DNA from: Lobosporangium transversale
Taxonomy: Eukaryota; Mortierellomycota; Mortierellomycetes; Mortierellales; Mortierellaceae
Length of the DNA stretch: 64,000 nt
Reading direction: 5' to 3'
Assembly: GCF_002105155.1 (NCBI RefSeq)
Contig: NW_019029037.1
Coordinates: 62,001-126,000 of the forward strand
The notes under the pieces were generated by a model that was not told the origin of the DNA, did not search any database, and worked only from the letters and a program-made list of their open reading frames with translations. Positions 44,410 through 56,948 of this stretch are shown piece by piece. The translations under genes were made by a program, and so were the position numbers. How positions within the stretch are numbered: the stretch's first letter is position 1; each line of letters opens with the position of its first letter.

Positions 44410-46590
44410 ATGCCTACTGAAGGTCCAATCAAAATCGATCCAGCGCTCCTCGAGATGCTGATGCAAGCGGAGACATCAACAACCAGCGAGCATGGTGAAC
44501 AGGATCCTCATTCAACATCACAAAATAAAGATGAATTGATAGTAGTTCCGAGTAATAGCACTCACGACAAAAAAACATTTACTAAACTGGCCTTTGAACC
44601 ACAACCGAAATACTATTTGGAAGCTCGGGTTATCCACAAGAGAAAGCTCTCACGAAAGCTATTTTTCTTGGATGTATCATTAGTACGTCGTAAAGAAAAG
44701 ACTGTAGACCTGAATGGAAATAAGAAAGAAGGCCAAGAGAATGACGATCCGATCATAGATATCATGGCCAACGAACCAGAGCAGTCTCCAACGTCAAGAA
44801 AATTAGATATTGTAGCAGGTGAAACGACAGCATCAAGTGATTCGAAAACAGATGGATTCGCCCTGAGCGAATGGGAGGATATTGAAGTTGTGGATCATTA
44901 TCGCAGCGACAGCAAAGGCCGTATCAGAATGGAAGTGATTGCACGCTTTCCTGTCCACTCGTTGAAAGGACTGGACGATTTATGGCGTAGAGTTCAGTTA
45001 GGATCAGTTGTCAGAGTCATTGGTGATATTGAGCTTTCAGGAAGACATCACAATAATATGAATGATAGTACTCATGCACAAGACAGTCGGGAGGCGCACG
45101 ATGGATGGAAAAAGAAGTGGTCTGCAATTTTACATTGCTTAGAATTTGAGGTATTAGAGCTTTGGCAAGGCAGCATGTCATTCGAGCCGATCTCTGGTTC
45201 ACCGCCCTCATCGTCATCTAATGTTAAAGACAGTGGTCACCGTGAAAATAGCAGTAGTTCAAGTGCTTTAGAACAAGAAGGACGGAAGCGAAAGGGGGAT
45301 GAATTATTGAGAGAGCGAGATATGAAGGCATCTCGGCCCAAAGGTGCAGCTGGAGAGACAGTGGAAAAACAGCAACAAAGGGGTGATGAATCACAGCCAC
45401 ATTGTAAATTCTGGCTCAATTCTGGCAAATGCAATAAGGAACAGTGCTTATTCTGGCATGAGACCAATCCAGTGAAACTCAAAGCTGAGCGACGGAGATG
45501 GGTTGAAGAGGTAAAAAATAATAATAATCGTAGACTAGTGAATTTTTTTTTATTAATTTTTTACTGACATATCCGCTGAGAAAATAACGTTTACTACTAC
45601 AAACAGCGCATCCAAGCTAAACGTCAGATCTCGCATCATATCTCTGATCCGCATCAAAAAACAACCAAAAACCAACATCGCGAAAGAGCGTTGTATTTTG
45701 CTCACTGGCTCATCAAGACTTTTTCTCGTGAATTTTTGAACTCTGGAACTGGTGTACTGGACATTGCTGGAGGCAGAGGCGATTTATCCTGGGAACTCCA
45801 AACGAGACAAGGCATCAAGTCCACTATCGTTGAGCCTCGACGAGGGAAAGGAATGCGCAAATGGCAGCGCAAGTGGTTGGAAAATTTTAAGGCAAATAGC
45901 ATACCGTCTATGTCGCCAACATCACCATTACAACAACAGCAACAGCAACATATCACAGGAGCTGAATCAACGGTAACAGAGAAAGATGTGTCAGGTTCTA
46001 AGGTAGTTAGGACCAAGAAAGAAATACTTGAAGACGAAAACAACGATGCGGACGAGAAGGAGCCAGACGGCGGGAAAGCCCTAGAGAACTTAGGTGACTT
46101 CATTCCTACCACATTAGTATATCCTCCTCTTCAGTTGACAGAGCCTTCACGGATTCAAGCGATGTTAAACGACGAATTCCTGGAGACTCACCAGCAGCTG
46201 GTCACGGAAGCCTCCATCATGATTGGCCTCCATCCTGATCAGGCAACAGAGCCGATCGTAAGAGTAGCGCTCAAGCTTGGTAAACCTTTTGCGGTTATCC
46301 CTTGTTGTGTCTTTGGACGTGATAATCCTCATCGTCGGCTACCCGAGCCTCCAATAGATGCAGATACGCCTTCTCTTCGCACTGAGCGGACAAAGAATGA
46401 AGACGAAGGCCAAAGTGATACCTACAGACGTTTGACCCGCCCAGTGACATCTTATGATGATTTTGTAGCTTGGCTATCGATGCTCCATCCTAATATCGAA
46501 ACGACATGGTTAAATTTTGAAGGTATGAACCGCGTTCTTTTTTGGCGTGGCCCTTCTCAATCTTTGTCATCGATAGTCAAATCAGCATAA
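44410..46590 (+). CDS. OB-fold / CCCH zinc finger / SAM-methyltransferase-like protein
   Basis: Two exons (44410-45510, 45607-46590) give 694 aa. Residues about 60-110 (YYLEARVIHKRKLSRKLFFL) look like an OB-fold strand as in anticodon-binding domains. Near 335 is a CCCH finger, C-x7-C-x5-C-x3-H (CKFWLNSGKCNKEQCLFWH). The C-terminal half opens with FAHWLIKTF and VLDIAGGRGDLSWEL, a SAM-binding motif I (DxxGGxG). IGLHPDQATEPIVRVALKLG, KPFAVIPCCVF and TTWLNFEGMNRVLFW follow. This domain combination suggests an RNA-binding methyltransferase-like protein, plausibly acting on tRNA, but substrate and activity are unknown. A Gln run and a disordered insert lie in the methyltransferase part. Confidence 0.82.
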
Positions 46591-46752
46591 AGCTTTAACA
46601 AAGATGTACTGAAAAGCAACAAAATAAACAAAATAAGAAGCTGGCAGGAGTAGTTTTATGAAACAGGTCGTTTTACTATTTATTGCTGATAGATAGATAT
46701 ATATTTTGGGCTTCTTTCGTTCTTTATCCAACATCTTTGACTACATTTGTAT

Positions 46753-48609
46753 TTAAGGGAAGGCACCAAGGATAGATTCAAAGTCACGACCGACGGCAAT
46801 GTTGACATCACCCAAGCCAGTACCGATGCTGCCCCAGTCAACGTAGCGATAGGTGCTGTCGTTGTTGAGGACAATGCCGGCAATCCAGTCGAATTGGATG
46901 GGGAGGTGTCCATTGGCCTTAGCATAGTTCACAATATCAGTCCACTGAGCTTTAGAACCGGCACCAAAATCAGTGACAAGGCCTACATTGAATGAAATTG
47001 TAGTCGAGCCAGTACCTGAGACTGAGAAGGTCAAATTGTCCATGAAACGGAACAGGTTGACTCCACTGATACCGGCGGCGCTGCCGATTATTGCCATGCT
47101 ATCATAACCTACAGTTTGAGCATCCTTGAATTCCAGAGGGAGTCCATAGTAGGGTGACTGGAAGGTGGCAGTGACTTGGACCACACCATCAGTGTTAGTG
47201 TTTGGGAGCGTCTTCAGAGACCAGTCCTTATGGGGTGGTTGCGACATGGTTAAACCTTGGAAGTTCTGAGGCACGACCATCTGGCTCGACACAGTAGCCA
47301 AGCCCGCATTGAGAGCAGGGTTCTGAGAAGATGATGCATAACCTGTCAAAGTGAGTGGGACATCAGCATTGGGGAGATCAAGCATAAGTTGCTGAGCAGC
47401 GGAAAGTTTTGTATCCAAGGAGGTGAGCGAGAGCAAATAATTGTCACCAGGTTTCAAAGTCAAGCCGCTGACGGTTGAAATACCAGCAGGTTGGCCTTTA
47501 TAGGAAGTACTGAATCCAACGTCACCGAGTGACAAGGTCAGCTTGCTGGGGTTTACGATGTTGATGATGGAGGACAAACGCATGAAGCCAGGCTGGGTCG
47601 CCATATCTGTATCAACCATGTAGACGTACTTGACCTGCTTCAAGTTATCGAGGCCTAAGAATGGGACAGTTGCCTTGAAGCCAATGCCTGAAATAGTTCT
47701 TTTGCCAAGGGGACCCAAGTTCATTTGAGCATCCACGGATCCTTTGAGTGTCACGGGATGGGACGCCTTGGTAGACAGGGAGCTAATAAAGCCCGAGAAG
47801 GCCGCGTGTGACGATGAGAAAACATTCAGGGTTGAGGAAGCGAAGGAGCTCGTCAGCTTAGAGCCACTGACGCTGGCAGGGGACCATGGGGTTTCGATGT
47901 TGCCAATCTCAACACCATTGTCCTAGCAATGGCACAAAAAAAAAAAAAAAAAAACATTTAGAGCAAATTTTATAGCGGCAATAAGAGGGAAAAAATAAAA
48001 AAAAATAAAAATAAAAATAAAAAATAAAACACACATACAACGATAATAATGTGCTGGCGGATAGAGGTAATAGGGAGAGAAATACCAGGGATACCAAGCA
48101 TTGTGGCGACAATGCTGCTGGAGGACGTAGTAGGTGCCCATGGGTTAGATGGTGTGAAATCCATAGACATTTGATTGACCTCAATGCTTTTAATCAAACC
48201 CATATCCACCTAATACATTTTTTTAAAAAAAAAATATATATATATATATATGCATCCCGTGTTAGTTGTACGTATTTCGAGAGGAATAAAGCTAGGTAAT
48301 GACAAGTAAAATAGTCGCAAATCATAAAAGGGCATACAGCAACGGCTGCTTGACAGGATCCTGGCCAGGCTCCAGTAAGGAGAAGGCTATGTTGAATGAT
48401 CGAGAAAAGATAGGATCATGAGCGTTTGTTCCGATGAGACACAAAGTAAGCTTTCGCGACGGATTAGTTCAGATAAAAGGGGGTAAATACCCAACAAAGC
48501 ACGCGGCAATGCGATCAGAAGTGGCATCACGTTTCTCGATTGGGGCGGCGACGGCAGCTGTGGCCAAGAGTGCGCTTACTGCGACGACAGCTTTCAAAGA
48601 GAGCTTCAT
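46753..48609 (-). CDS. Secreted DUF3712-like protein (5' exons partly unresolved)
   Basis: The last two exons are firm: 48209-48039 and 47922-46753 (both phase 0), encoding about 445 residues. Visible segments are SIEVNQMSMDFTPSNPWAP, GISLPITSIRQHIIIV joined to DNGVEIGNIETPWSPASV, and many beta-strand-like repeats such as KLTLSLGDVGFSTSYKG. This fits the fungal DUF3712 or LEA-like beta-sandwich proteins of unknown role. Upstream, an ATG at 48609 opens a typical signal peptide (MKLSLKAVVAVSALLATAAV, then AAPIEKR with a Lys-Arg processing site). The exon(s) between 48540 and 48330 have several possible splice choices and I could not settle them. Probably exported and cell-surface or extracellular. 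Confidence 0.7.
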
Positions 48610-50013
48610 GATTGTACCAGAGTAGGGGCAGAAAGGAGTGGATAAAAGGGGGATGAAGATGAATGTAGGGAAGCGAGGCTGAGAGATGTAAAGATCTGAG
48701 GAAAGTAGAAATCCGGTTGGAACATTGCCTCGTTTTTATACTGTTTAGCAGCAACTTGACTCTTTGTATCTGTGTGTCTATACAAAGAAACGAACGTGAA
48801 AGCCTGTTTTGTGATTTGTACGATATTGCGTTGTAGTGTTTGTGAAAAATGGGAGGTGGGATCTACACCGCTCTGGAGTAGGAGATGGGGTCCAAGCATC
48901 AGCACAGAGTTTTGGAGATATCTGATTTGCATGTTGCATTCTCACTAATTTAGCTTTTGTTACAAAGGGAAGTCGACAGAGAGTACAAACAAAAACAATA
49001 GCCATTGAAATACAAACATTCCAAAGTCCCAAAGTTCAGGCCATGGCAGAATCAAATGAAATTCAATGGCTCTCAACACATGCTTGCGTTTCCTGTTATC
49101 TATGCTCCACACCATACATGCATCAACCACAAGACACACACGTCTTGACAGCAGCGAGAGCAGCGCTTGCACCATGCTGAGCATAGTTTGTGGCATTTGC
49201 GTGCATTTTATAGTTTCGTGCTTCCCAGGGATCCTGACAGAGAGCCACAGATGACTTCAGCCTCCCCCTCCATGATGCAGGGACGTCAGTATAGATGGCA
49301 AAGTTGATAAAAGCGAATATTTAAAAAAAAAGAGAAAAGAAGTAAAATAAAAAATGAAGCAGAGTCATCACTCATTACTATACTATAGCTCTGTTCAAGT
49401 TGTGGAGGCAATTAATCTGAATCTGCTTTCTCGCATATTCATCAGTAATCAGCTTTCCCCCCGTCTCTCTTTCGTACCATTACTCAATGTCTTTCTGGAC
49501 ACAAGCAAATGTGGCAAATGTGGAGAAAGAAAAAGAGGGAGTCATCCGATAAAAAAGTTGAGAGCAGTAAACATCATTTCTAATCGTGTATTCCACGGTT
49601 GCAATACATGCATCCAAGCAAGAGAGGCGGCGAGATCCATCAAATTTTTTTTGTTAATAATTCTGATGACCCTCAAAATGGCTTATTCACGTCTTTTTCT
49701 ATATCCTAAAGTGACTATAGACGCGTCTGTCGAAACGATGAATAATGGATATAAACATCTCTTCATATTCCCTCACTTTCCCCTTGTCCTTCTCCCTAGT
49801 TTACATATGGCACCATCCGTGGATCGGATAGGATGCACATTCTCAGTATATAGCCCTATAATGCGACATGGCGCGACTATAATGTTTATTTTACGCCATG
49901 CAGCGCATACGTCCTACTTTTGAGTTCAATGTTCAGCTGAAAAAGTTTGCTCTACGCCAAATTTTAATAATTCTTGTTTAATGTCTAAAATATTTGGAAA
50001 TCAAAATCACGCC

Positions 50014-50047
<34 letters not shown>

Positions 50048-50104
50048 CCTTTACTCGATTCGATTACCTCTCCCCCTGCCTTGCCCTTATCCTCCTTTCA
50101 CTTT
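48610..50104. other. Intergenic region
   Basis: The first part is the probable promoter and leader of the secreted protein gene. 49350-49930 has one long open frame on the plus strand without splice sites, codon character or family match. A ~26-nt poly(T) lies at about 50019-50044. No other feature was recognised. Confidence 0.4.
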
Positions 50105-50330
50105 CTAATAAGTATAAATGTGTTTCGACACAAACTCTCTTGCTGCCTTTGATCCCTGGTCGTGGTATACTGCCCCGACAATGGCTTCCATCGTTTGCGC
50201 CAAGACTGTAGTTTCTCCGACTTTTGCCCCTGGTGCTGACTAAAATAACAAAAACAAAAAGAAAGACAAGATAGAAAAAATCAGAATAGAAATAAATCAT
50301 AATCAGTAAATTAAACGCCACAAAACCACC

Positions 50331-50363
<33 letters not shown>

Positions 50364-50951
50364 TAGGAGGAAAAGTTCAATAAAAAGATGATGCAAAATT
50401 ATGAGATATATCCTGCGTTGCTTCTTTACCGACGGTGATTTCCAGCGCATTGCTTCATCCACACCCATCGACCGTGCAATCTTGGCTAATGTGTCCATCC
50501 TAAGTGAATGTGAGACTGATGCTTTCAACGTGTCGTTAGACTTAGTCTTGTCCCAGTTCTGTTCAGTGACATGAAGCTCCAAAAATGTACGCCCTAAGAA
50601 AGAAAGAGATAGCAGTAATGATGAGTATTAGTCCAAACCTATTCAAGGTCTAGCATACTTTCTTTCGAGTCCTTCGTTTGCTTCTGACAGATCTTTTTTT
50701 TTTTTTTTGTTTATTTATTTTTATGAGGTACAGCAATATTTATGCCGTATATATCCCTTACCTAGGGCCCCAAGTCTCTCATTCGTGGGTACAGTGGCGT
50801 GAGCAAATGATTTATGTGTAATAGATTGGGTCATAAGTTCTGGGTCCGAAAGTTCAATGCCGAGACGCTTATAGACTGCACTAGCTTTTACGGTATCCTC
50901 CTGAGAAGTTGGTTTAGTAGAGAGATAAGCACGAGCCTCATGATTGATGTC
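50105..50951 (-). CDS. Mitoribosomal RNase III-fold protein, mL57-like (5' exon not found)
   Basis: Three exons are visible: 50951-50762, 50593-50430 and 50239-50105. They encode about 163 residues after an unidentified first exon that must end in phase 1. Landmarks are KRLGIELSDPELMTQSITHK, then PTNERLGALGRTFLELHV, which is the RNase III signature NERLEFLGD in degenerate form. TLAKIARSMG and TTVLAQTMEAIVGAVYHDQG follow. The acidic catalytic residues of true RNase III are replaced in the signature, as in the catalytically dead mitochondrial ribosomal proteins of this fold. A role in the large mitoribosomal subunit is inferred from family knowledge. A candidate first exon with ATG near 51080 was considered but not convincing. 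Confidence 0.72.
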
Positions 50952-51538
50952 TAAACATTATATTGGGAGGTAGAAAGACGCCATAGCCTTTAGAACTGAT
51001 GTCTTTCGATCCAATGATGTTCCTGTTTCCTGTTCTGTTCCTATTTGCATCTACATCTTCCCCTCATTTTCATATCGCCTCTTAAAGCCCACTCTTTAGT
51101 CGTCTTTGCTGGCGCTTCACTCCTATGGTCGACTTAGCATGACAAATTTGCCCCTCTCTTTTTATTCTCTCGTCAATAGAAAAATAAAAATAAAAGCTTC
51201 CGAGCTGATCTTTATAAGCTCCTTGTGCCAACATTTCAATTGCTTACATCGATTGACATTGGTGACCAATCGAGTTGGCTTAATAACGGATACTCTCTGA
51301 AGCATGACTGTCTGTTTTTATATTACTTGAAGTTTCAGGTTGAAGGCTGCAGTGATGGACAAGCAGGGACAGTGCAAGCGCATGAATGGGTGCGGGCTCC
51401 CTTGTCTGTCTACAACAGAGAACCCTTTCTGTTAAGCCACACTGTTTACTTGTGACTATTCTATAATAATAAAATACATTTTTTTATTAACGAGATTTAG
51501 TCCGAAAAAAAAGTGCCTAGTCAGAAGATATTCCACGC
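50952..51538. other. Short intergenic region between mL57-like and the PDK-type kinase
   Basis: It should contain the unidentified 5' exon and promoter of the mL57-like gene and the 3' flank of the kinase gene. No other gene is seen. Confidence 0.4.
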
Positions 51539-51984
51539 TTATGGCAATGGCTCATCGCTGTTAGAGATTCTGTTCAAATGCAAATAGACATCTGTGCCGT
51601 ATCTAAACAAACCAAAAGATGATCAAGTGAAAGTATACGGATTAAAAGTTAGTTTTCATTAGCATTACTGTAGTAAGAATATAGAACTATTGGAGAGTCA
51701 TCTCCTAAAAAAGGCCATTAGGTTTGTGCATACCCCTCCATAGAAATCAGCTTCAAGTCGCCTCCAAAGTATCTTGCATACAGACGACTAATAGGAAGTC
51801 CGTAACCAAAGCCTGCCATAGGGGCCTTGAAGTCTGACTTATCGAAAGTTGGATCCAGATGCTGCGACGGTGCAGTTGTATACATATATGTCCAGACTAA
51901 TGGGACGCCGCTTCTAGGGATCCCACCTCCTTCATCAGAAATCTTGATCGCAATATCCTGTTGTAAAAAGACCAATAAAACATG

Positions 51985-52018
<34 letters not shown>

Positions 52019-53770
52019 CCTTTCTTTTCTTTTTTTGCTTTTTCTTTTGTTATTTTTTCTTTTTTTTTCAAAATGACAAACAGCCTACTTCTTTTCCTTG
52101 CGCAACAATAAGTTTAATGGGTGGAAATTCCTCGCATTCTGTTCCATATTGCTCCACGACTGCACGGAGGGAGTTCTTAAGCAGTTCAAAGAGCATGTGG
52201 CTCAAATGGGAAGGAACATACATAAACTCAAGGTCCTTCTTGCAATGAAGGTGGACTTCTGGCCCACGGAACAAACCATAGTAATCCTCACAGATGAATT
52301 TGGCATTATCGATAGCCTCCTGCGCCATATCCGCAAGGTTTGTCCTCGTACAAATAATGCCCACATAATCTTTACGTGATGGTCCTTTGTTCAGAGCAAT
52401 ATGCTGACCTATATATACCATAGTAAAGAAGTGTTGGTGCCTTACTGCTGTTTAACAATCAACTGGTCGGCGGTAAGAGATCAAAGAACATACCAATCAG
52501 CATACGGATTCCAATACGAGACATATAGAATCGATCCAGGAACGCCTGTACGTCCGTGTCAACAGTAGGTGATGTTTTTTGCTGTTTGAATTCGAGAATT
52601 CCTTGAGCTATAAGCGATTGATATGCAATTAACGAGAATTAGACAGCTTTTCGAGAAGGAAAAAAAATAAAAATAAAATAAAATCAATGCCCGATTGAAT
52701 ATGATAGCCTTAAAAAACCAAAGACCGAAATGAAGACAAGGTTGCGCCACTGCTTGAGTAAAGTTCCTCCCGCCTTGCTCACCGACCATTTTAGGCATAG
52801 ACTTGTGATCCATAGATCTTTAGTATCCCTTACTTACCAACTGTAGTGACGACAGGATCGTGTCTACGCTTTACGGCTTCAATCATCTTTGTAAACTTTT
52901 CGTTGTATGCATGCATTTCTGCAGGCCACTCAGTTCCGTCCATAGCACTATGATATCTTTAGCGATGAAAACAAAAAGATTGCCCATCCATGTCCAATGG
53001 GTTCCATTTCCATGAGATCAGATAAGATCATGTAGCTTTTACTAATTTAATCTTTCTCAAACATCACATCATACGGACATGCGGAAGGAGAAGGAAAAAA
53101 AAAAAAAGTCTTTCTTTACCTGTGCGATAACGAAACTGCTCGACGGCCGTTCTGGTTGCTGCCATTGGGCATGGCCAAATTTGGAGAATTCCCTGGTAAG
53201 GCCTGCATGTCTGCCTGCTTATTCATATTTTTGGCCAAATCCTTGAGTGAAGAGGACATCTCACGGTTAGGGAATTCAACAATGTCCTGTATATCCATGG
53301 AATAAGCAAATTTAAAAAGATGGCAAGTGTTAGTTCCGCAAATTTCCCAGCCTCTGAAAACAAATTAAAGGGTATTGTTCATGAAAAAGCTATTTGTAGA
53401 TGATGAAGAATGGTACCTGGAAAGATTGGGCATACCAGTTCTTGACACGGACGATTGAGGGCATATCACTGAGGTTATAAGGAAGGTTTTCGAGTTCCTT
53501 GACTCTGTGGGCAAGACGGATAGGTAGTTCCTCTGATAAGAATTGGCTGGCTTTAAACAATGTCCCCTGAGTTGGATTTTGACCTAAGAAAACATAATGG
53601 AGTTATAAAGCTTGAGCAAGTCATGTCTATTTTAAATTGCATTTCGTATTCGAAAGGGAGGGGGAGTGGCTCTTACCAAACATGACCATCTGTCTTAATG
53701 AGACGCCTGTTTGAGGAAATGTTGCAAAGTGCTTGATCCTTTCGGAAAGCTGAGGAGTGATCCGGTACAT
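51539..53770 (-). CDS. Mitochondrial alpha-ketoacid (pyruvate) dehydrogenase kinase
   Basis: Eight exons (53770-53677, 53583-53417, 53286-53120, 52956-52838, 52607-52494, 52408-52089, 51957-51734, 51602-51539) total 422 aa, all phases consistent. The four-helix N-terminal domain includes FGQNPTQGTLFKASQFL, LPIRLAHRVKELENLP and RFYMSRIGIRMLIGQHIAL. The GHKL ATPase domain shows the N box HMLFELLKNSLRAVVE, the G1 box ISDEGGGIPRSG and the G2 box GFGYGLPISRLYARYFGGDL. Family members phosphorylate and inactivate pyruvate or branched-chain ketoacid dehydrogenase in the mitochondrial matrix. A predicted disordered insertion rich in Asn/Ser/Gly interrupts the N-terminal domain near residue 125. The gene is divergent from PHS1. 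Confidence 0.95.
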
Positions 53771-54020
53771 GGTTGGTTACTGATTGTTGCAAGGAGTAGA
53801 GTGGGGAGGGTGAAGTGTAAAAAGGAAAGAGAGGAAAGGGACGTCGCAGTCGTCTACTTCCTTGGGCGATGTCGAAAGATGATGCGCGTAGGAAGAAAGG
53901 AACTGGGAATGAAAGAAAGAGGGAAAGAAGGAAAGGTGCATACACATTCACATATACACGCAAAGAGACACACGAGACCGATGAGAGGAGCAGGGGAACC
54001 AACTTCTCACAGGAAAGGGT

Positions 54021-54052
<32 letters not shown>

Positions 54053-54453
54053 CGTGTCTTTTACGCTTCACACATGCTTCGCGTCTAAAATATTCTCGAG
54101 TTCCCGTTGGCTGGTGAAGTCGTAAACAGGCAGGCAAACATACAAGTGTTTTATACAAAATATCAATCGCAGAACATGTAGCATTCATACTCCCGATGTT
54201 ATATGGTTACGTCCACTATCTACCGCCCAAGTTATTCAGCTACCATTCTATCGCTTGGTAGAAATCAGAACTTCATAGACATGGTGATAATAAAAGAGTT
54301 GGGGATTTTTTGTTGACGTGTTTGATCCAATGGGTTTATGATTTTAATTTTAATTTCAAATTGTTTAGACGATTTGAATAAATTGGTTGTTGGGGGGTAG
54401 AGAGGGAAACCCACCGAATTGATCTCTTTCATTCTTTCTCTTCACTTTTCCTC
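53771..54453. promoter_or_regulatory. Divergent promoter region of the dehydrogenase kinase and PHS1
   Basis: About 680 bp between opposite start codons, with a 28-nt poly(T) tract near 54024-54051 and purine-rich DNA at 53790-53940. No canonical TATA box stands out. Confidence 0.45.
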
Positions 54454-55588
54454 ATGACTACCGCAACCAAGCAAGTCCCCGCTACCAGTATGTTCTTCAT
54501 CACTTCCACTTTATGGACCACATAGGATTCATCGTCTCCTGTTTTTTTTTTTTTTTAGTGTTTGCTTATCGGCTAGTTCACTAACCGATTCTTTTGATTT
54601 CACTTTAACCAGCTCCGGGTAAAAAAGTGAAGGCTGTTAAACCTGTCAACCCAGTTGTCAATCTGTATTTGATTGCTTATAACTGGGCCTCCTTCGCTGG
54701 TTGGTCCTGGGTACTTGTCCAAACTATCAGAGCTCTACTTGCTACTGGAAATGATTACACCAAAGTCTATGCTGCCGTGGGTGATCAGCTCGTCTGGGTC
54801 CAAACTGCTGCACTTCTCGAGGTTTTCCATTCTCTCTTTGGGTTTGTCAAGTCGCCTGTTGGTACCACTACTATGCAGGTCGCTTCACGTCTTTTGCTCG
54901 TCTGGGGTATTTGCACCATGTTCCCAATCCCAGAGGTAAGCATGCTTTAGAGTCGATTGTTCCAATTACTTTCTAAAGGTTGCAACTAACAAAAAGCCTT
55001 ATTTTCTACTTGTAATGAAAAAAAAAAGGTTCGCCAACACTGGGCTTTCACTACCATGACCATCGCCTGGAGCATTACGGAGTGCATCCGCTATGCTTAC
55101 TATGCCCTTAATCTCACCAACATGGGTCCCTCATGGTTAACCTGGTGCCGGTATGTGTCATTTTTAACGCTTGCATATTGGATTTGAAAGGGTGGAGCAA
55201 CAAAATGTTGCACATCACACCCAATGGATTGTCGGACCGAGCAACTCAGCTTATTTATATATATTTTTATTCTTTTCAGTTATACTTTCTTCTATGTCCT
55301 TTATATTGTTGGTGCTGGTAGCGAGGCTATTGAGATCTACCAGGCTCTTCCTTTTGCAAGCAATGTCAATCCCGCATACTACTATGTTTTGGCTGCTATA
55401 CTTTGCATTTACCCTCCAGGTATGATCATTGAGCCTTTCTTTTTTTTTTTTATGTATTGATATCGAGTGCTTTGTTTGTTAACCTTTTTTTTTTTTTTTT
55501 TAACAAAGGTTTCTTTGTGATGTATACTCACATGATCGGCCAGCGTAAGCGTTATCTTAGATCTATTAAGTCTAAAAAGTCAGAGTAA
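54454..55588 (+). CDS. PHS1: Very-long-chain (3R)-3-hydroxyacyl-CoA dehydratase
   Basis: Five exons (54454-54487, 54613-54935, 55029-55150, 55280-55419, 55509-55588) give 232 aa. Family motifs are LYLIAYNWASFAGWSWVLVQ, LEVFHSLFGFVKSPVGTTTM, QVASRLLLVWGI and TIAWSITECIRYAYYALNL. YTFFYVLYIVGAGSEAIEIY holds the catalytic Tyr and Glu positions. Several hydrophobic helices and a Lys-rich tail (RSIKSKKSE) fit an ER membrane protein with a dilysine-like retrieval motif. It removes water from 3-hydroxyacyl-CoA in the third step of very-long-chain fatty acid elongation for sphingolipids. Length and motifs match yeast Phs1 and plant PAS2. Confidence 0.95.
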
Positions 55589-55900
55589 GCGTACATAGTT
55601 ACGCGTGTAATACAGCTTCAATAGCTAGGAGTAGTAATAGCTCAAGTAGTGGCAATTTATTGAAGCGATCTTATTAGCTCTGTTAGATGAACATTGAATA
55701 AACTGTCGATCATTCCCAACTTGAAAAAAAGCAGTCCGAGATGAAAGACTGAGACGCTTTGTCCCGACGATCGTAATGAAGTCATAATGGGTTTTATCTG
55801 AGAGTTTTTTTTCTTTTTTTTCCCCCTAATCTTGTCTTCTCATTACAACCTTACAAAAAAAAAAAAAAGAAAAAGAAAAAGAAAAAAAAAGACAGCAATC

Positions 55901-56481
55901 ATGGTTAAACTGGAAGAAGTTGGTCTTGATCACGTCGAGGAAGAATACACTGATACCGACTCTTCCTCTGTTTATTCTTCTGATGAGGACGAGGACGATG
56001 TTGACAACATTGAGTCGATCATGGACAGAATCTGGGCATTGCAAGATGTCATTCCTGCAAAGACTCGCAAGTCGATCTCGGAGAGGTGTTCGTCTATTTA
56101 TTCTTGGGGCAAGTATGGCGCAAAGTTCTTGGGCAATTCAGCCTGGGTTCTTACCACGAGCGCATTGCTTCTTGTCTTACCACTCATGATTGAGCTTGAA
56201 CACGAGCAAGGGCTGATCGAATATGAGAAAATGCAACAACAGGGTAGTCAGGCAAGTCTTTTTTTTTTTTTTTTTTTTTTTTAATCTCATATATTTTTAT
56301 TGAAATGCTATGCATGTTTGCTACTATAAATCTCTCATTCGATATTCAGTGGTCAAGATCATCAACTTCTTCTTAACGTTTTTTTTTTTTTATTATTTTT
56401 ATACAGTTGCTTTCTCAACCTAGTGGTCAACAAACACAGCAGCAGAAGAAGCAGGCTGGTATTGTTCCTCCTGGGTTTTAA
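55901..56481 (+). CDS. TOM22: Mitochondrial import receptor subunit TOM22
   Basis: Two exons (55901-56251 and 56407-56481) give 141 aa. The acidic cytosolic N-terminus (EEEYTDTDSSSVYSSDEDED) is followed by the conserved ESIMDRIWALQDVIPAKTR. One transmembrane segment near residue 80-100 (GNSAWVLTTSALLLVLPLMI) precedes a short Gln-rich intermembrane tail. TOM22 is the central organiser and presequence receptor of the TOM complex in the mitochondrial outer membrane. The intron must use a GC donor (CAG|GCAAGT) with an ACAG acceptor, since the nearby GT gives the wrong frame. A microsatellite-like GAAAAA leader precedes the start codon. Confidence 0.95.
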
Positions 56482-56851
56482 TTCAAAAAATACCACAGGG
56501 GATAGAATAAAAAAAAAAAAAGCATGAGTGGAGCGCAGGGGATCCTTCCAAGCAAAAAGTCAAAGCGCGACCACGGATATGTACTATAGTTTATTGATTT
56601 CAATGAAGCGTAGTTAAAGTGTATAGTTGCTCATTTGTATAAATGAAAATGCTGATTGTGTCACGGGTGCTTGTGAGTGTGGAGGAATTTCTGAGTCAAA
56701 GAGAGTGAAGGAAAGAATGAAGGATGGCATTTCCTAAATTTTAATTGGCTGCAAAAAAGGCACATGCAGTAAGAGAGCACAACGACAAGAGCGAAACGAG
56801 CTCCTGGCTCTTTTTTATTTTGAGTACGAATGCGTGTCAACGGTTTGCTTT

Positions 56852-56883
<32 letters not shown>

Positions 56884-56948
56884 CGTTCATTCAGCTCGAA
56901 AAAAAAAATTCACAACTTTTTTTTACTTTCCTTTACACAATCGCACCC

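Noticed and set aside
49354-49923. A 189-codon plus-strand open frame
   Set aside because: No recognisable motif, no intron structure and mixed hydrophobic composition; likely chance.
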